19,241 nt of DNA, from NCBI GenBank assembly GCA_023432655.1, contig JAEYUK010000184.1, forward strand, positions 1 to 19,241, in the 5' to 3' direction. A program made the position numbers and the translations under genes. Shown here one piece after another: positions 7,418 to 15,400 of the stretch (the first letter of the stretch is position 1; every line of letters begins with the position of its first letter). Origin of the DNA: Pseudomonadota bacterium. GTDB taxonomy: Bacteria > Bdellovibrionota > Bacteriovoracia > Bacteriovoracales > Bacteriovoracaceae. The notes beneath the pieces were generated by a model. That model saw only the letters and a program-made list of their open reading frames with translations, ran no database searches and had not been told where the DNA came from.

Positions 7418-8473
7418 ATGTCAGTTCTTTTTACTGAACTTAAAGTCGGCCCCCTTCATCTTAAAAACCGTATCATCATGGCCCCTCTTACAAGATCCCG
7501 CGCCGATAACCCTGGCCGCGTACCAACTGATCTTATGGCCCAGTATTACGCGCAAAGAGCGAGTGCTGGACTTATTATTTCTGAGGCCACGGCCGTGACA
7601 CCTATGGGGGTGGGGTACGCAGATACACCGGGGATCTGGTCTGATGAGCAGGTTGAGGGATGGAAGAAAATCACCAAAGCGGTCCATGATAAAGGTGGAC
7701 TCATTGTTATGCAGTTGTGGCACGTGGGAAGAATTTCTGATCCGATGTTTTTAAATGGAGAGTTGCCTGTGGCCCCTTCGGCCGTTGCTCCCTCGGGACA
7801 TGTGAGCTTAGTAAGACCAGTGAAGGCCTACGTGACCCCTAGGGCCCTCGAGACTCATGAAATCCCTGGGATCGTTGAGGCCTACCGAAAAGGCGCTGAG
7901 AACGCCAAGAAGGCCGGGTTTGATGGAGTTGAGATTCATGCGGCCAATGGATATCTCATTGATCAATTTCTTCAGGATGGAACGAATAAACGGACTGACC
8001 AGTATGGTGGATCCATTGAAAATCGCTCTCGCTTTCTATTAGAAATTACCGACGCTTTAATTTCAGTCTGGGGTGCTGACCGGGTGGGGGTGCATCTCGC
8101 TCCCCGTGGCGACAGTCATGATATGAAGGACTCCAACCCTCAGGCGCTCTTTGAACACGTGGCACGTGAACTTGGTAAGAGAAAGATTGCTTTCATCTTT
8201 GTGCGTGAATATCAAGGGGAGGACAGTTTAGGGATTAAGATTAAGAACGCCTTTGGTGGTGTCTATATTGCCAATGAAAATTTTTCTAAGGAAGCTGCGG
8301 AGAAGGCCATAGAAAATCATCACGCTGATGCTGTTTCTTTTGGAAAGAATTTTATTTCTAATCCTGATCTCCCACGACGATTGAAAGAAGGGTTACCGCT
8401 CAATGAGGTTAACTTTGAGACGGTTTATGCCCGAGGGGCAGTCGGTTACACTGACTACCCGGAGCATTCTTAA
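7418..8473 (+). CDS. Old Yellow Enzyme-type FMN-dependent ene-reductase (NemA-like)
   Basis: This is a 351-residue TIM-barrel flavoprotein of the NADH:flavin oxidoreductase/OYE family, at normal length. Visible signatures are MAPLTRSRA (21-29, FMN contacts), QLWHVGR (99-105), the substrate-binding pair in HAANGY (His174, Asn177), and QFLQDGTNKRTDQYGGS (183-199) followed by IENRSR. Near the C-terminus are FGKNFISNPDLPRRL (308-322) and GYTDYP (343-348). Such enzymes use NAD(P)H to reduce activated alkenes, and often nitro compounds or nitrate esters, in the cytoplasm. The physiological substrate cannot be read from sequence. It follows rbgA by 23 bp with a weak GCAGG ribosome site. Its stop codon overlaps that of the convergent hydrolase gene by 4 bp. 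Confidence 0.93.
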   Translation: MSVLFTELKVGPLHLKNRIIMAPLTRSRADNPGRVPTDLMAQYYAQRASAGLIISEATAVTPMGVGYADTPGIWSDEQVEGWKKITKAVHDKGGLIVMQLWHVGRISDPMFLNGELPVAPSAVAPSGHVSLVRPVKAYVTPRALETHEIPGIVEAYRKGAENAKKAGFDGVEIHAANGYLIDQFLQDGTNKRTDQYGGSIENRSRFLLEITDALISVWGADRVGVHLAPRGDSHDMKDSNPQALFEHVARELGKRKIAFIFVREYQGEDSLGIKIKNAFGGVYIANENFSKEAAEKAIENHHADAVSFGKNFISNPDLPRRLKEGLPLNEVNFETVYARGAVGYTDYPEHS

Positions 8474-9453
8474 ATTTTCGGATTTAATTTTGGAAGTATA
8501 AGACGTAAGAGGGTCGTGGTGGTGTGTTCTTTACTATAGTTCTCAAAAGGAATGTTAAGTACCATTTCACCATGATCCACTTCGTAGAGTAAGACAGAGT
8601 CAGCAGATTCCAGAAACGAGCTCTTGAGCGGAACCATACCATCCCCTTGATCGTAAGGACCTTTGTAAATCGTTCCGGTTAAGCAGCCAGGCGAAGTAAT
8701 TTTTCGAATACATCCTTCATCTAAAATTTCCAGGAGCGGCTTAAAAATAGAAGCCGAACCATTGGCCACACCAGAAACTGTAATCACAGGCACCTGACTG
8801 ATGAGTTTTTTGACTCCAGACTGATGCTTTTGCATAAACTTATTCCGCGTCCCTGGACGTAAGTAATCCATTGTGCCTTCACTAATATTTAAATAGGGAA
8901 GTAGCGGTTTTATGTATTTTTCTAATTGATAGGGATTTTCCATCGTAAGATCTGCCAGGGCCGATCCATAGAATGGGGATTGGAGAAAAATGATTCCTCC
9001 TACGACCTTTTGATATTTAGGGTTAATCAGAAGCTCTTCCAGAAGGGCCAGCCCTCCTAACGAATGGGAGATAAAGATGGGCTTACGTTCACTTTTAATC
9101 GATTCTTCCAAAACAAAACGAATATTATGGCGGGTTTCCTCCACATCCTTTGATGAAGTTGAAAGTCTCTTGCTGGTAAACTTGTACTTATCCTGAAGAA
9201 ATCTCACTTGTGTTGAAAAATAATCACGAGTGACAAGTGAAAGATCAATATAGGAGCGCTTATCTGACCAAATAAATGATTCTGCTAAAATGCCTGGGAT
9301 AAAGTAAAAATCGAACTTACTCAAAACGTTTCTTTCACTAGAGGTTAGGTCATCTTTTTGATGATAAATCTTTTGAAAGTCAGATGTGAGATCTGCCGCT
9401 TTCAGGTGATTGTTAAAAATGAGACTGATTAAAGTGAAGAGGAGTAATTTCAT
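8470..9453 (-). CDS. Exported alpha/beta hydrolase (lipase/esterase-like)
   Basis: The protein has 327 residues. Residues 1-19 are a signal peptide ending HLKA, so the product is periplasmic or secreted. The nucleophile elbow is HSLGG with Ser131 (130-134). A catalytic Asp fits GDGMVP (Asp271) and a catalytic His fits VDHGE (His294), giving a complete Ser-Asp-His triad in the right order. An oxyanion-region FIPGI (51-55) lies early in the fold. The shape is closest to triacylglycerol-lipase or PGAP1-like esterases; the substrate is unknown. Cys248 and Cys257 could form a disulfide. It sits 39 bp downstream of the small exported protein gene on the same strand and may be co-transcribed with it. 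The start has no strong Shine-Dalgarno, but the signal peptide begins directly there. Confidence 0.85.
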   Translation of the reverse strand: MKLLLFTLISLIFNNHLKAADLTSDFQKIYHQKDDLTSSERNVLSKFDFYFIPGILAESFIWSDKRSYIDLSLVTRDYFSTQVRFLQDKYKFTSKRLSTSSKDVEETRHNIRFVLEESIKSERKPIFISHSLGGLALLEELLINPKYQKVVGGIIFLQSPFYGSALADLTMENPYQLEKYIKPLLPYLNISEGTMDYLRPGTRNKFMQKHQSGVKKLISQVPVITVSGVANGSASIFKPLLEILDEGCIRKITSPGCLTGTIYKGPYDQGDGMVPLKSSFLESADSVLLYEVDHGEMVLNIPFENYSKEHTTTTLLRLILPKLNPKI

Positions 9454-9492
9454 TTAACCATTTTAATGAGTAAAGTTAATTTCGGCAATATT

Positions 9493-9699
9493 TCAGTCTT
9501 CTTTGCGCTTTTCTGCTTCTTTCCTCTCCTTTCTTTCTTTCATTTTTTCTTTACCTTTTTTGATGACCTTACGAGTGCCTTCATCGATTTTTTCAGCACT
9601 TTCATTAATCACCTTTTTCGTTTTATCCCACGTCTCATTGGCCAAAAGTTGTGGAGAAGAAAAGGACGTTATAAAAGTAACTATTAATACTAGCTTCAT
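9493..9699 (-). CDS. Small exported Lys/Glu-rich protein of unknown function
   Basis: The protein has 68 residues. It begins with a signal peptide (MKLVLIVTFITSFSSPQLLA, cleavage near residue 20). The mature part of about 48 residues is almost all charged and helix-forming, dominated by Lys and Glu, with no recognisable family. The ATG at 9699 is chosen over the one 15 bp upstream because GGAGG lies 8 nt before it and the signal peptide starts there. It is upstream of the exported hydrolase on the same strand and divergent from the TetR gene. The opposite strand is also open here, but that reading is Phe/Ser-rich and typical of an antisense shadow. Confidence 0.7.
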   Translation of the reverse strand: MKLVLIVTFITSFSSPQLLANETWDKTKKVINESAEKIDEGTRKVIKKGKEKMKERKERKEAEKRKED

Positions 9700-9727
9700 A
9701 TCTAGGTCCTCCATTTATTTAGATTTT

Positions 9728-9748
9728 AAATCAGTTGTTTGAAATCAT
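9728..9748. promoter_or_regulatory. Putative TetR operator in the tetR promoter
   Basis: AAATCAGTTGTTTGA (9728-9742) followed directly by AATCA matches, at 12 of 15 positions, AAAGCAACTGTTTGA (10454-10468) in front of the TolC gene, on the same strand. TTGAAATCAT inside it is nearly palindromic (TTGA-N2-TCAA with one mismatch). It overlaps the likely -35 element of tetR, consistent with autorepression. This is inferred from sequence sharing. Confidence 0.45.
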
Positions 9749-9767
9749 CCTGTACAACCATCTTAAT
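9739..9767 (+). promoter_or_regulatory. Likely promoter of tetR
   Basis: TTGAAA (9739-9744; 5 of 6 to consensus) is separated by 17 bp from CTTAAT (9762-9767; 4 of 6). It lies about 35 bp upstream of the tetR start. Confidence 0.45.
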
Positions 9768-9792
9768 TTCACGATAAATTAAACTTATCTTT

Positions 9793-9805
9793 GGAGGTAT
9801 TCATT
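9793..9805 (+). promoter_or_regulatory. Ribosome binding site that places the tetR start at an ATT codon
   Basis: GGAGG at 9793-9797 is followed, after 5 nt, by ATT at 9803-9805. The only other possible start, TTG at 9791, overlaps the Shine-Dalgarno itself and has no ribosome site upstream. No in-frame ATG or GTG exists between the stop at 9764 and the conserved domain. Confidence 0.6.
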
Positions 9806-10396
9806 AATACGAAAGAAGTCATCCTAAAGAAGGCCCGTAAGCTTTTTGCTAAACATGGTTTTGACGGAGTCAGCATTAGAAATATTTGCGACAAAGTTAA
9901 TTGCAATGTGAGTGCAATTTCCTACCATTTTGGTAGCAAAGGTGAACTCTATCACGCTTGTCTAAAAGAAGAAGGCAAGAGTGTAATGGCCCTAATTCAA
10001 TCAGTTTTGACAGATCCAGAAGATCAGGCCGATTTTAAGGCCAAGCTCAAGCTTTTCATAGATCAGTTTTTCGAGCACTCTTATAATAACCGTGAAGCTA
10101 TTCTCATCATCAGTAAAGATGCTGGTTCAAGATCCACGATGAAACACGTTGAAAATATTTTTAACGAAATCCCTTTAGGCATTACTGCTTTCTTGGAAGC
10201 TGCGCAGAAGAAAGGTATCATTCGAGAAGATCTGGATGTTGGACTCATATGCAGTAGTATTCTAGATCCTATTTTTATGAAAGTACTGTTTGCCGACCTG
10301 CCTAAAAATATTAAACGCAAGGACATAAACGATCCAGCCGTTCGCCATGAATTTGTGTGTCAGCAGGCGGACATTCTGACTCGTGGTTTATTTTAA
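9803..10396 (+). CDS. TetR-family transcriptional regulator
   Basis: From the ATT start the protein has 197 residues. The N-terminus (NTKEVILKKARKLFAKHGF, residues 2-20) and the helix-turn-helix ending ISYHFGSKGELY (about 39-50) are classic TetR DNA-binding sequence. The rest is a helical ligand-binding and dimerisation domain that I cannot assign to a subfamily. It lies just upstream of, and in line with, the TolC/fusion/RND operon, the usual position for a local repressor responding to the pump's ligand. A shared sequence element in both upstream regions supports control of itself and the operon. The apparent ATT start codon is rare in bacteria and would keep its level low; a TTG start 12 bp earlier is the alternative. 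Confidence 0.9.
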   Translation: MNTKEVILKKARKLFAKHGFDGVSIRNICDKVNCNVSAISYHFGSKGELYHACLKEEGKSVMALIQSVLTDPEDQADFKAKLKLFIDQFFEHSYNNREAILIISKDAGSRSTMKHVENIFNEIPLGITAFLEAAQKKGIIREDLDVGLICSSILDPIFMKVLFADLPKNIKRKDINDPAVRHEFVCQQADILTRGLF

Positions 10397-10414
10397 GGTC
10401 TTTTTAATTCTTTA

Positions 10415-10424
10415 TTGATTTCAA
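10415..10424. promoter_or_regulatory. Palindromic box upstream of the TolC operon promoter
   Basis: TTGATTTCAA is an inverted repeat (TTGA-N2-TCAA), the same form as the near-palindrome in the tetR promoter. It lies just upstream of the -35 region implied by the -10 box at 10447. It may be an additional regulator site, but it is short and A+T-rich. Confidence 0.3.
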
Positions 10425-10452
10425 GTGTTTACATACTTTACTCAAATATAAT
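10424..10452 (+). promoter_or_regulatory. Likely promoter of the TolC-MFP-RND operon
   Basis: A perfect TATAAT (10447-10452) lies 70 bp upstream of the TolC start. The -35 position (AGTGTT at 10424-10429, 17-bp spacing) is poor, so an activator or the regulator may matter. TTTACA at 10428-10433 is a better hexamer but is only 13 bp away. Confidence 0.45.
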
Positions 10453-10453
10453 T

Positions 10454-10480
10454 AAAGCAACTGTTTGATTTTTTCAATCA
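10454..10480. promoter_or_regulatory. Putative TetR operator just downstream of the operon -10 box
   Basis: The segment AAAGCAACTGTTTGA shares 12 of 15 bases with the tetR promoter site. It continues into the inverted repeat TGATT-N5-AATCA (10466-10480). Its position over the expected transcription start fits repression by blocking RNA polymerase. Confidence 0.5.
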
Positions 10481-10522
10481 TTTGTTTTAAAGTTCCACTT
10501 ATCAAAAATGATGGGAGTATTT

Positions 10523-11788
10523 ATGCATAAAATATCAGCGACCTTGCTCGCTGTATCAATGACCGGGGCCTTAAGTGCGCAAACTCCCGGTCTCTTGAAA
10601 GAATCTGACGTTATTCAAATGGCCCTCGAAAGAAATGAGATCAGTGCCATCACTAAGAACCAAATTGAGCAGGCCGAAATCCGCATTAAGCAGGCCCGCT
10701 CTTATATGTTTCCAACCTTGAAGGCCAATGCTACCTGGTCAAAAATGTATGTCCTTCCGGAAAAACGCTTGCCAGGTGGGATTGAGACTCGTTCAGGTGA
10801 AGTTAGCCTGACACAACCTATTTATACGTTTGGAAGATTGAGTACGGGAGTGGAGCTGGCCCGCTTGGGTAATGATATTACTAAAAACACCGCGAAGGCC
10901 ACGGTTGCGGAAATTGTGAAAACGGCCAAGCAGCTTTATTATAGTGCTGCCTTTAATAAGAATGTGCTCAAAATTGCCCAGGAGTCCCTGGCCAATGCTA
11001 ACAGCAACAAGAGTGCTTTAAATGAGCGGGTATCATTCGGTCGTATCAATCAGAATGATAACATTAAAATGCAGGCCGATGTGGCAAGCCGTAAACCGCT
11101 TCTTTATGAGGCCACTAAAGGTTATGAATCAGCATTGCAGGATCTTTCATCCTTCTTAGATATTCCGGTAGAACAAATCCAGAACATCGATGCCAATCTT
11201 GCAGACACTTCACGTGAACCGTTGACTGAAAAAAATGTTGATCACTTCGTTGATGTTGCCAATGCTGCCAATCAGAGAAAACTCTCTGCGGCCCAAGAGA
11301 AGCTGGCAAAAGATGATTACATGCCAACGCTTTCTGCTTTTGCAAGTTATGCCCCAACCAATGCAGATTTATCATTACCGGGAGTGCTTCTCACTGATAC
11401 TGCAAAATTTGGTCTGCGCTTAGATTTTGAACTGCCTTTAGGTGGGACTAAAATTCAAGAACGGAAAATTAAGAGTATTGATCGGGCGAATGCCGAGCTT
11501 AATCTTAGACGCGTGAGACGAGAGGCCGCTAAGGACCAATCATCTCTGATTCAGCAATATATGACTCTCGAAGATAAAAACAAATCAATTGAAGAAGCTG
11601 TTCAGTTGGCCGAAAGATCCTACCGGGTGGCCCTGCGCTCATTTCGAAATGGATCCATTAGCCAGTTGCAACTCAATGATTCTGAATTACTTTTAACCAA
11701 CAACAAAATTGCCCGGGCCCAGAACCTTTTACAAATGAAGCTCATTAGAACTGAACTCGAGCGTCTTCAAACAGAAGGGAAAAGATAA
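10523..11788 (+). CDS. TolC-family outer-membrane efflux protein
   Basis: The start is set at the ATG at 10523, 5 nt after GGGAG, giving 421 residues; an ATG 15 bp earlier is less likely. Residues 1-19 are a signal peptide ending ALSA. The mature protein has the two-fold repeat of outer-membrane efflux proteins: long amphipathic helices separated by beta segments such as SLTQPIYTFGR (about 95-105) and LRLDFELPLGG (about 300-311), the characteristic strand sequences of TolC relatives. Length is normal. Trimers form an outer-membrane channel with a periplasmic tunnel. Its stop overlaps the next start (TAATG), so translation is coupled to the fusion protein. Nothing in it looks degenerate. Confidence 0.93.
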   Translation: MHKISATLLAVSMTGALSAQTPGLLKESDVIQMALERNEISAITKNQIEQAEIRIKQARSYMFPTLKANATWSKMYVLPEKRLPGGIETRSGEVSLTQPIYTFGRLSTGVELARLGNDITKNTAKATVAEIVKTAKQLYYSAAFNKNVLKIAQESLANANSNKSALNERVSFGRINQNDNIKMQADVASRKPLLYEATKGYESALQDLSSFLDIPVEQIQNIDANLADTSREPLTEKNVDHFVDVANAANQRKLSAAQEKLAKDDYMPTLSAFASYAPTNADLSLPGVLLTDTAKFGLRLDFELPLGGTKIQERKIKSIDRANAELNLRRVRREAAKDQSSLIQQYMTLEDKNKSIEEAVQLAERSYRVALRSFRNGSISQLQLNDSELLLTNNKIARAQNLLQMKLIRTELERLQTEGKR

Positions 11789-12462
11789 TGAAATATCTAA
11801 GTATTGGTATTGTTTTTCTGGCCCTCTATGCCGGGAGCCTCTTTTGGAAGAACAAACAAATTGAAATAAAAAATAGCGCCTATCTGCCGACCACATATGA
11901 ATTACAAAAGAAAAACGGAATTCCGGTTTTTGTAGCAGAAGTGAAGAAAGATAAATTCCAGGATTTTATCACCATTACTGGAAGTTTTAAAAGTGGACAG
12001 TTAAAAAGTGCAGTGGCCCCGATGGTGAGAAACAAAATTAAAATCGGTGCTCGTGCAAAGCTTGAACTTGATAATGGTGAGAGAAAAATTTGGGGGCGTG
12101 TAGTTTCTGTCAGTTCCTCTCCAAACTTACTTACTGGATTGTATGAGGTTTCAGTCTCCTTTGAGGGTAAAATCCCTGGGAATTTAGGTGCAGTTACAGT
12201 GGACATCCCTGTGAGGGAAGTAAGTGGTGTTTTGGTGGTGCCCCGTGAGTCGGTCAATATTCGTGGAGAAAAACCTGCTCTTTTTGTTTTGGAAAATAAT
12301 AAATTATTGAAAAAGAATGTAGAGATTGCCGGTGCTAATGCCGATGTCTTTTGGATTAAGTCTGGCGTTAAAGAAAATGAAACCATTGTCATCAGTGATA
12401 CTCGATATTTTTCTGGTGGCGAATTTGTCAAAGTGATGACCCAAGCAAGGAATGAAATATGA
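11788..12462 (+). CDS. Minimal membrane-fusion (periplasmic adaptor) protein lacking lipoyl and hairpin domains
   Basis: The protein has 224 residues; RND adaptors are usually 350-420. Residues 4-19 are a membrane anchor or signal sequence. FITITGSFKSGQ (60-71) resembles the first adaptor strand. The chain then passes directly into a beta-barrel-like part (about 80-141, with GARAKLEL and WGRVVSV). LVVPRESV (149-156) marks the usual barrel to membrane-proximal junction, followed by a membrane-proximal-like domain to the end. The two lipoyl halves and the coiled hairpin that normally lie between are absent. The start overlaps the TolC stop and the stop overlaps the RND start (ATGA), so no coding room is missing. 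Assignment rests on position plus the C-terminal pattern. Confidence 0.8.
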   Translation: MKYLSIGIVFLALYAGSLFWKNKQIEIKNSAYLPTTYELQKKNGIPVFVAEVKKDKFQDFITITGSFKSGQLKSAVAPMVRNKIKIGARAKLELDNGERKIWGRVVSVSSSPNLLTGLYEVSVSFEGKIPGNLGAVTVDIPVREVSGVLVVPRESVNIRGEKPALFVLENNKLLKKNVEIAGANADVFWIKSGVKENETIVISDTRYFSGGEFVKVMTQARNEI

Positions 12463-15400
12463 TTGAAACCTTTATCCGTCGCCCGGCAACGACGATCATT
12501 TTTATTGCCGTCTTCATGGTGCTGGGTCTTTCCTCTATTGGGAACATGATCATTGAGCCTACTCCTAAAGTAGAATTCCCTCTAGTTTCAATTGAGACCA
12601 TTTATCCGGGAGCTTCGCCGGATGAAATTGAAACTCAGATTCTGAAAAGAATCGAGGACGCCATCTCCGAAGTTTCTGAAATTAAGAAGATCAACGGTAT
12701 GGCCCGGGAAAACTTCGGGATGGTCATGGTAGAGTTTAATATCGAAGCCGATGTTAACGTAAAGTCCATTGAGATTAAAGATAAGGTTGAGGCCATCTTG
12801 GATGATTTCCCATCAGGGGCCGAACGACCGGTGATTGCTAAGTTTGACCCTCTTCTATTACCCATAGCTGCTTTGATTCTTACCAGTGATAAGCACGACA
12901 TGACTCAGCTTTATGAGTTCTCAGATAAAAAGCTGAAAACGCTACTGACTTCAATTAATGGTGTCGCTTCGGTTGATATTTCAGGAGGGCGTGAAAGACA
13001 AATTAACGTCTGGCTAGATAACAACCTTTTGATTAAAAATTATCTTTCTATTCAAAACGTCACCCGGGCGATAGAGGAGAAAAACCTCAATATTCCTGGT
13101 GGATCCATTGATCGACAAGATAATAAAGTAACCGTTCGTTTCGTGGGTGAGTTCCAATCGGTTAAAGATATTGAAAATCTTAAGATCACCTCTAATGAGG
13201 GGCGAACCTATCTTTTAAAAGAGATTGGCCGAGTCGAAGATAGTTATAAAGAAATTGAAAAAGTCGCTCGCTTCAATGGAGAAGAGGTTGTCGCTCTCTC
13301 GGTAAAAAAACTCTCTGATGGGGATGCCGTAAGGATTGTATCGAGTCTTAAAAAGAAGTTGCCTGAAATTCAAAAGTCTCTACCGGAAGGTATGAACCTA
13401 AGAATGGGTATTGATACCACAGAGATTACATTAGATGAGACAGTCGGAACGGTAAAAGGTATTGTCCTTGGTGTTGGTTTAACCGTACTTACGATTCTCT
13501 TTTTCTTGGGTGATTGGCGCGGGGCGATTATTTCTGCCATCGTTATTCCCACATCTATTATTTCGACATTCTTTATAATGGACATGCAGAATTTCTCCAT
13601 TAACAACATGACACTTCTGGCCTTCGGAACCTGTTTGGGGACCCTGATTGCCAACGCTCTTTTGATCATTGAGAACGTCTATAAACACTTACAGATGGGT
13701 AAGGATTCCATTAGAGCATCGGTCGATGGAACCAAAGAGGTGCTCTTAGCGGTTCTCGCCGGTTCAGGAACTAATATTGTGGTGTTCTCACCACTTGCCT
13801 TGATGGGGGGGATCATTGGTAAATTCATGATTCAGTTCGGGATGACTGTAGTTTATGCAACTCTCTTCTCGATTTTAGCATCAATTACTCTGACCCCTAT
13901 GCTTTGTGCCTATCTTCTTAAAGACCCAAAGAAACTTAAGGGACCTTTTGTCCGTTTTGCCTCCGGACTTGATAAAGTGCTTGATCGGATGATGGGATTT
14001 TTTAAGACTCCCTTCGATTTCATGATGAAAAGACCGATCGTCTCAATCGCTCTGGTGATTGCTCTTTTCCTAAGTATTCAGTATCCGGCCTCCCGGATTG
14101 GTTCAGAATTTATTCCACGCTCTGATCGGGATGAATTCACAGTAGAACTAGAAATGCCTGATGGAACACCAGTGGAAAAAACCACTGAGACGATTAAACA
14201 ACTAGAAGCAGATATTAAAGTCTATCCAGAAGTCATTAATTATTTCTCTGATATCGGTTATGATGGAGAGGATAAGGGACGTATTACGGTTAAACTAACT
14301 CCTAGTAAAACCCGTGAGCGTTCTTATGAAGCCATCATGAATGATCTCCTTCCAAAAACGGCCCTCTTACCAGAGGCGAAAGTTTATCTCTCAGGTGGTA
14401 ACAAGACTAACGATGGTCTAGGAGATATTACCATTGATATCCGAGGCGATAATATTCAAGATATGGCCGTAGTTTCTGAAAAGTTCTCTGCCATCATGAA
14501 TGAGACAGGGTATTTTAGTGGTATTAAATCCAGCTACATCCGCCCTAAAATGGAAGTTCGTTTTGAACCAAATCCTGAAGCCGTGATTCAACAAAGACTT
14601 ACCAACGCTGCAGTCGGTTCTGTTATCCGAGCTCTGGTTAATGGTAATGATGAGTCAGTCTATAAGGAAGGCGGAGAAGAATACGACATTAATGTGACCT
14701 TAGATAAGGGCTTTAAAAAGACTCCTGAAGACTTCAACCAGTTTTTGATTATGGGTAAGGATGGTCTCATTCCGATCTCATCACTGGGTGAAGTTAAACA
14801 AGTTGAGGCCACTTCGCCGGTTAAGCGTCGTGATAAATCTAAAATCATTCAGCTTAACGGATTTTTAAATAAATCGAGTGCCGGGGTTGTCATGGGACAA
14901 CTTGCGGAGTCCTTCAAGGATGTTGAAATGCCGGAAGGCGTTTCCTACCGCTATACCGGTAAGGCCGAAAATCAGGAAGAGTCTGCCGCCGAGATTGGTA
15001 AGGCCTTTTTACTTGCCACTATTTTAACCTACATGCTTTTAGTGGCGGTATTAAACTCCTTCATTTATCCCATTTCAATTTCGAGTTGTATTGTGACATC
15101 CTTTTTAGGCGTGTTTCTGATGCTCTATTTCTTTGATGGATCTGTGAACATCGGTTCGATGATGGCCTTTGTAATGGTCGTGGGTCTAGCAGTGAACAAC
15201 GCCATTCTTTTGGTTGAATATGCTCACCAATTAATGGACCAAGGGATGAAGGCGGAAGACGCTTTATGGGAGTCGGCCAAGTCGAAAATTAAACCGATTC
15301 TTATGACATCGATTGCGATTATCACTGGTACTATGCCTCAGGCCTTTGATGCTGATAAAATTAAGGCCTCCATGGGATTAGTGGTGATTGGGGGGATGCT

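Noticed and set aside
9466..9742. Plus-strand Phe/Ser-rich frames opposite the small exported protein
   Set aside because: Antisense of Lys/Glu codons naturally yields Phe/Ser/Leu. The minus strand has a signal peptide and a good Shine-Dalgarno; these do not.
11880..12431. Minus-strand 183-codon frame opposite the adaptor gene
   Set aside because: The adaptor frame is coupled by overlaps on both sides and has recognisable adaptor segments; the antisense frame has no start signal or family resemblance.
11788..12462. Frameshift or deletion error as the cause of the short adaptor
   Set aside because: TAATG and ATGA junctions fix both ends and the frame is continuous, so there is no leftover sequence where a hairpin could be encoded. 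A true internal deletion in evolution remains possible.
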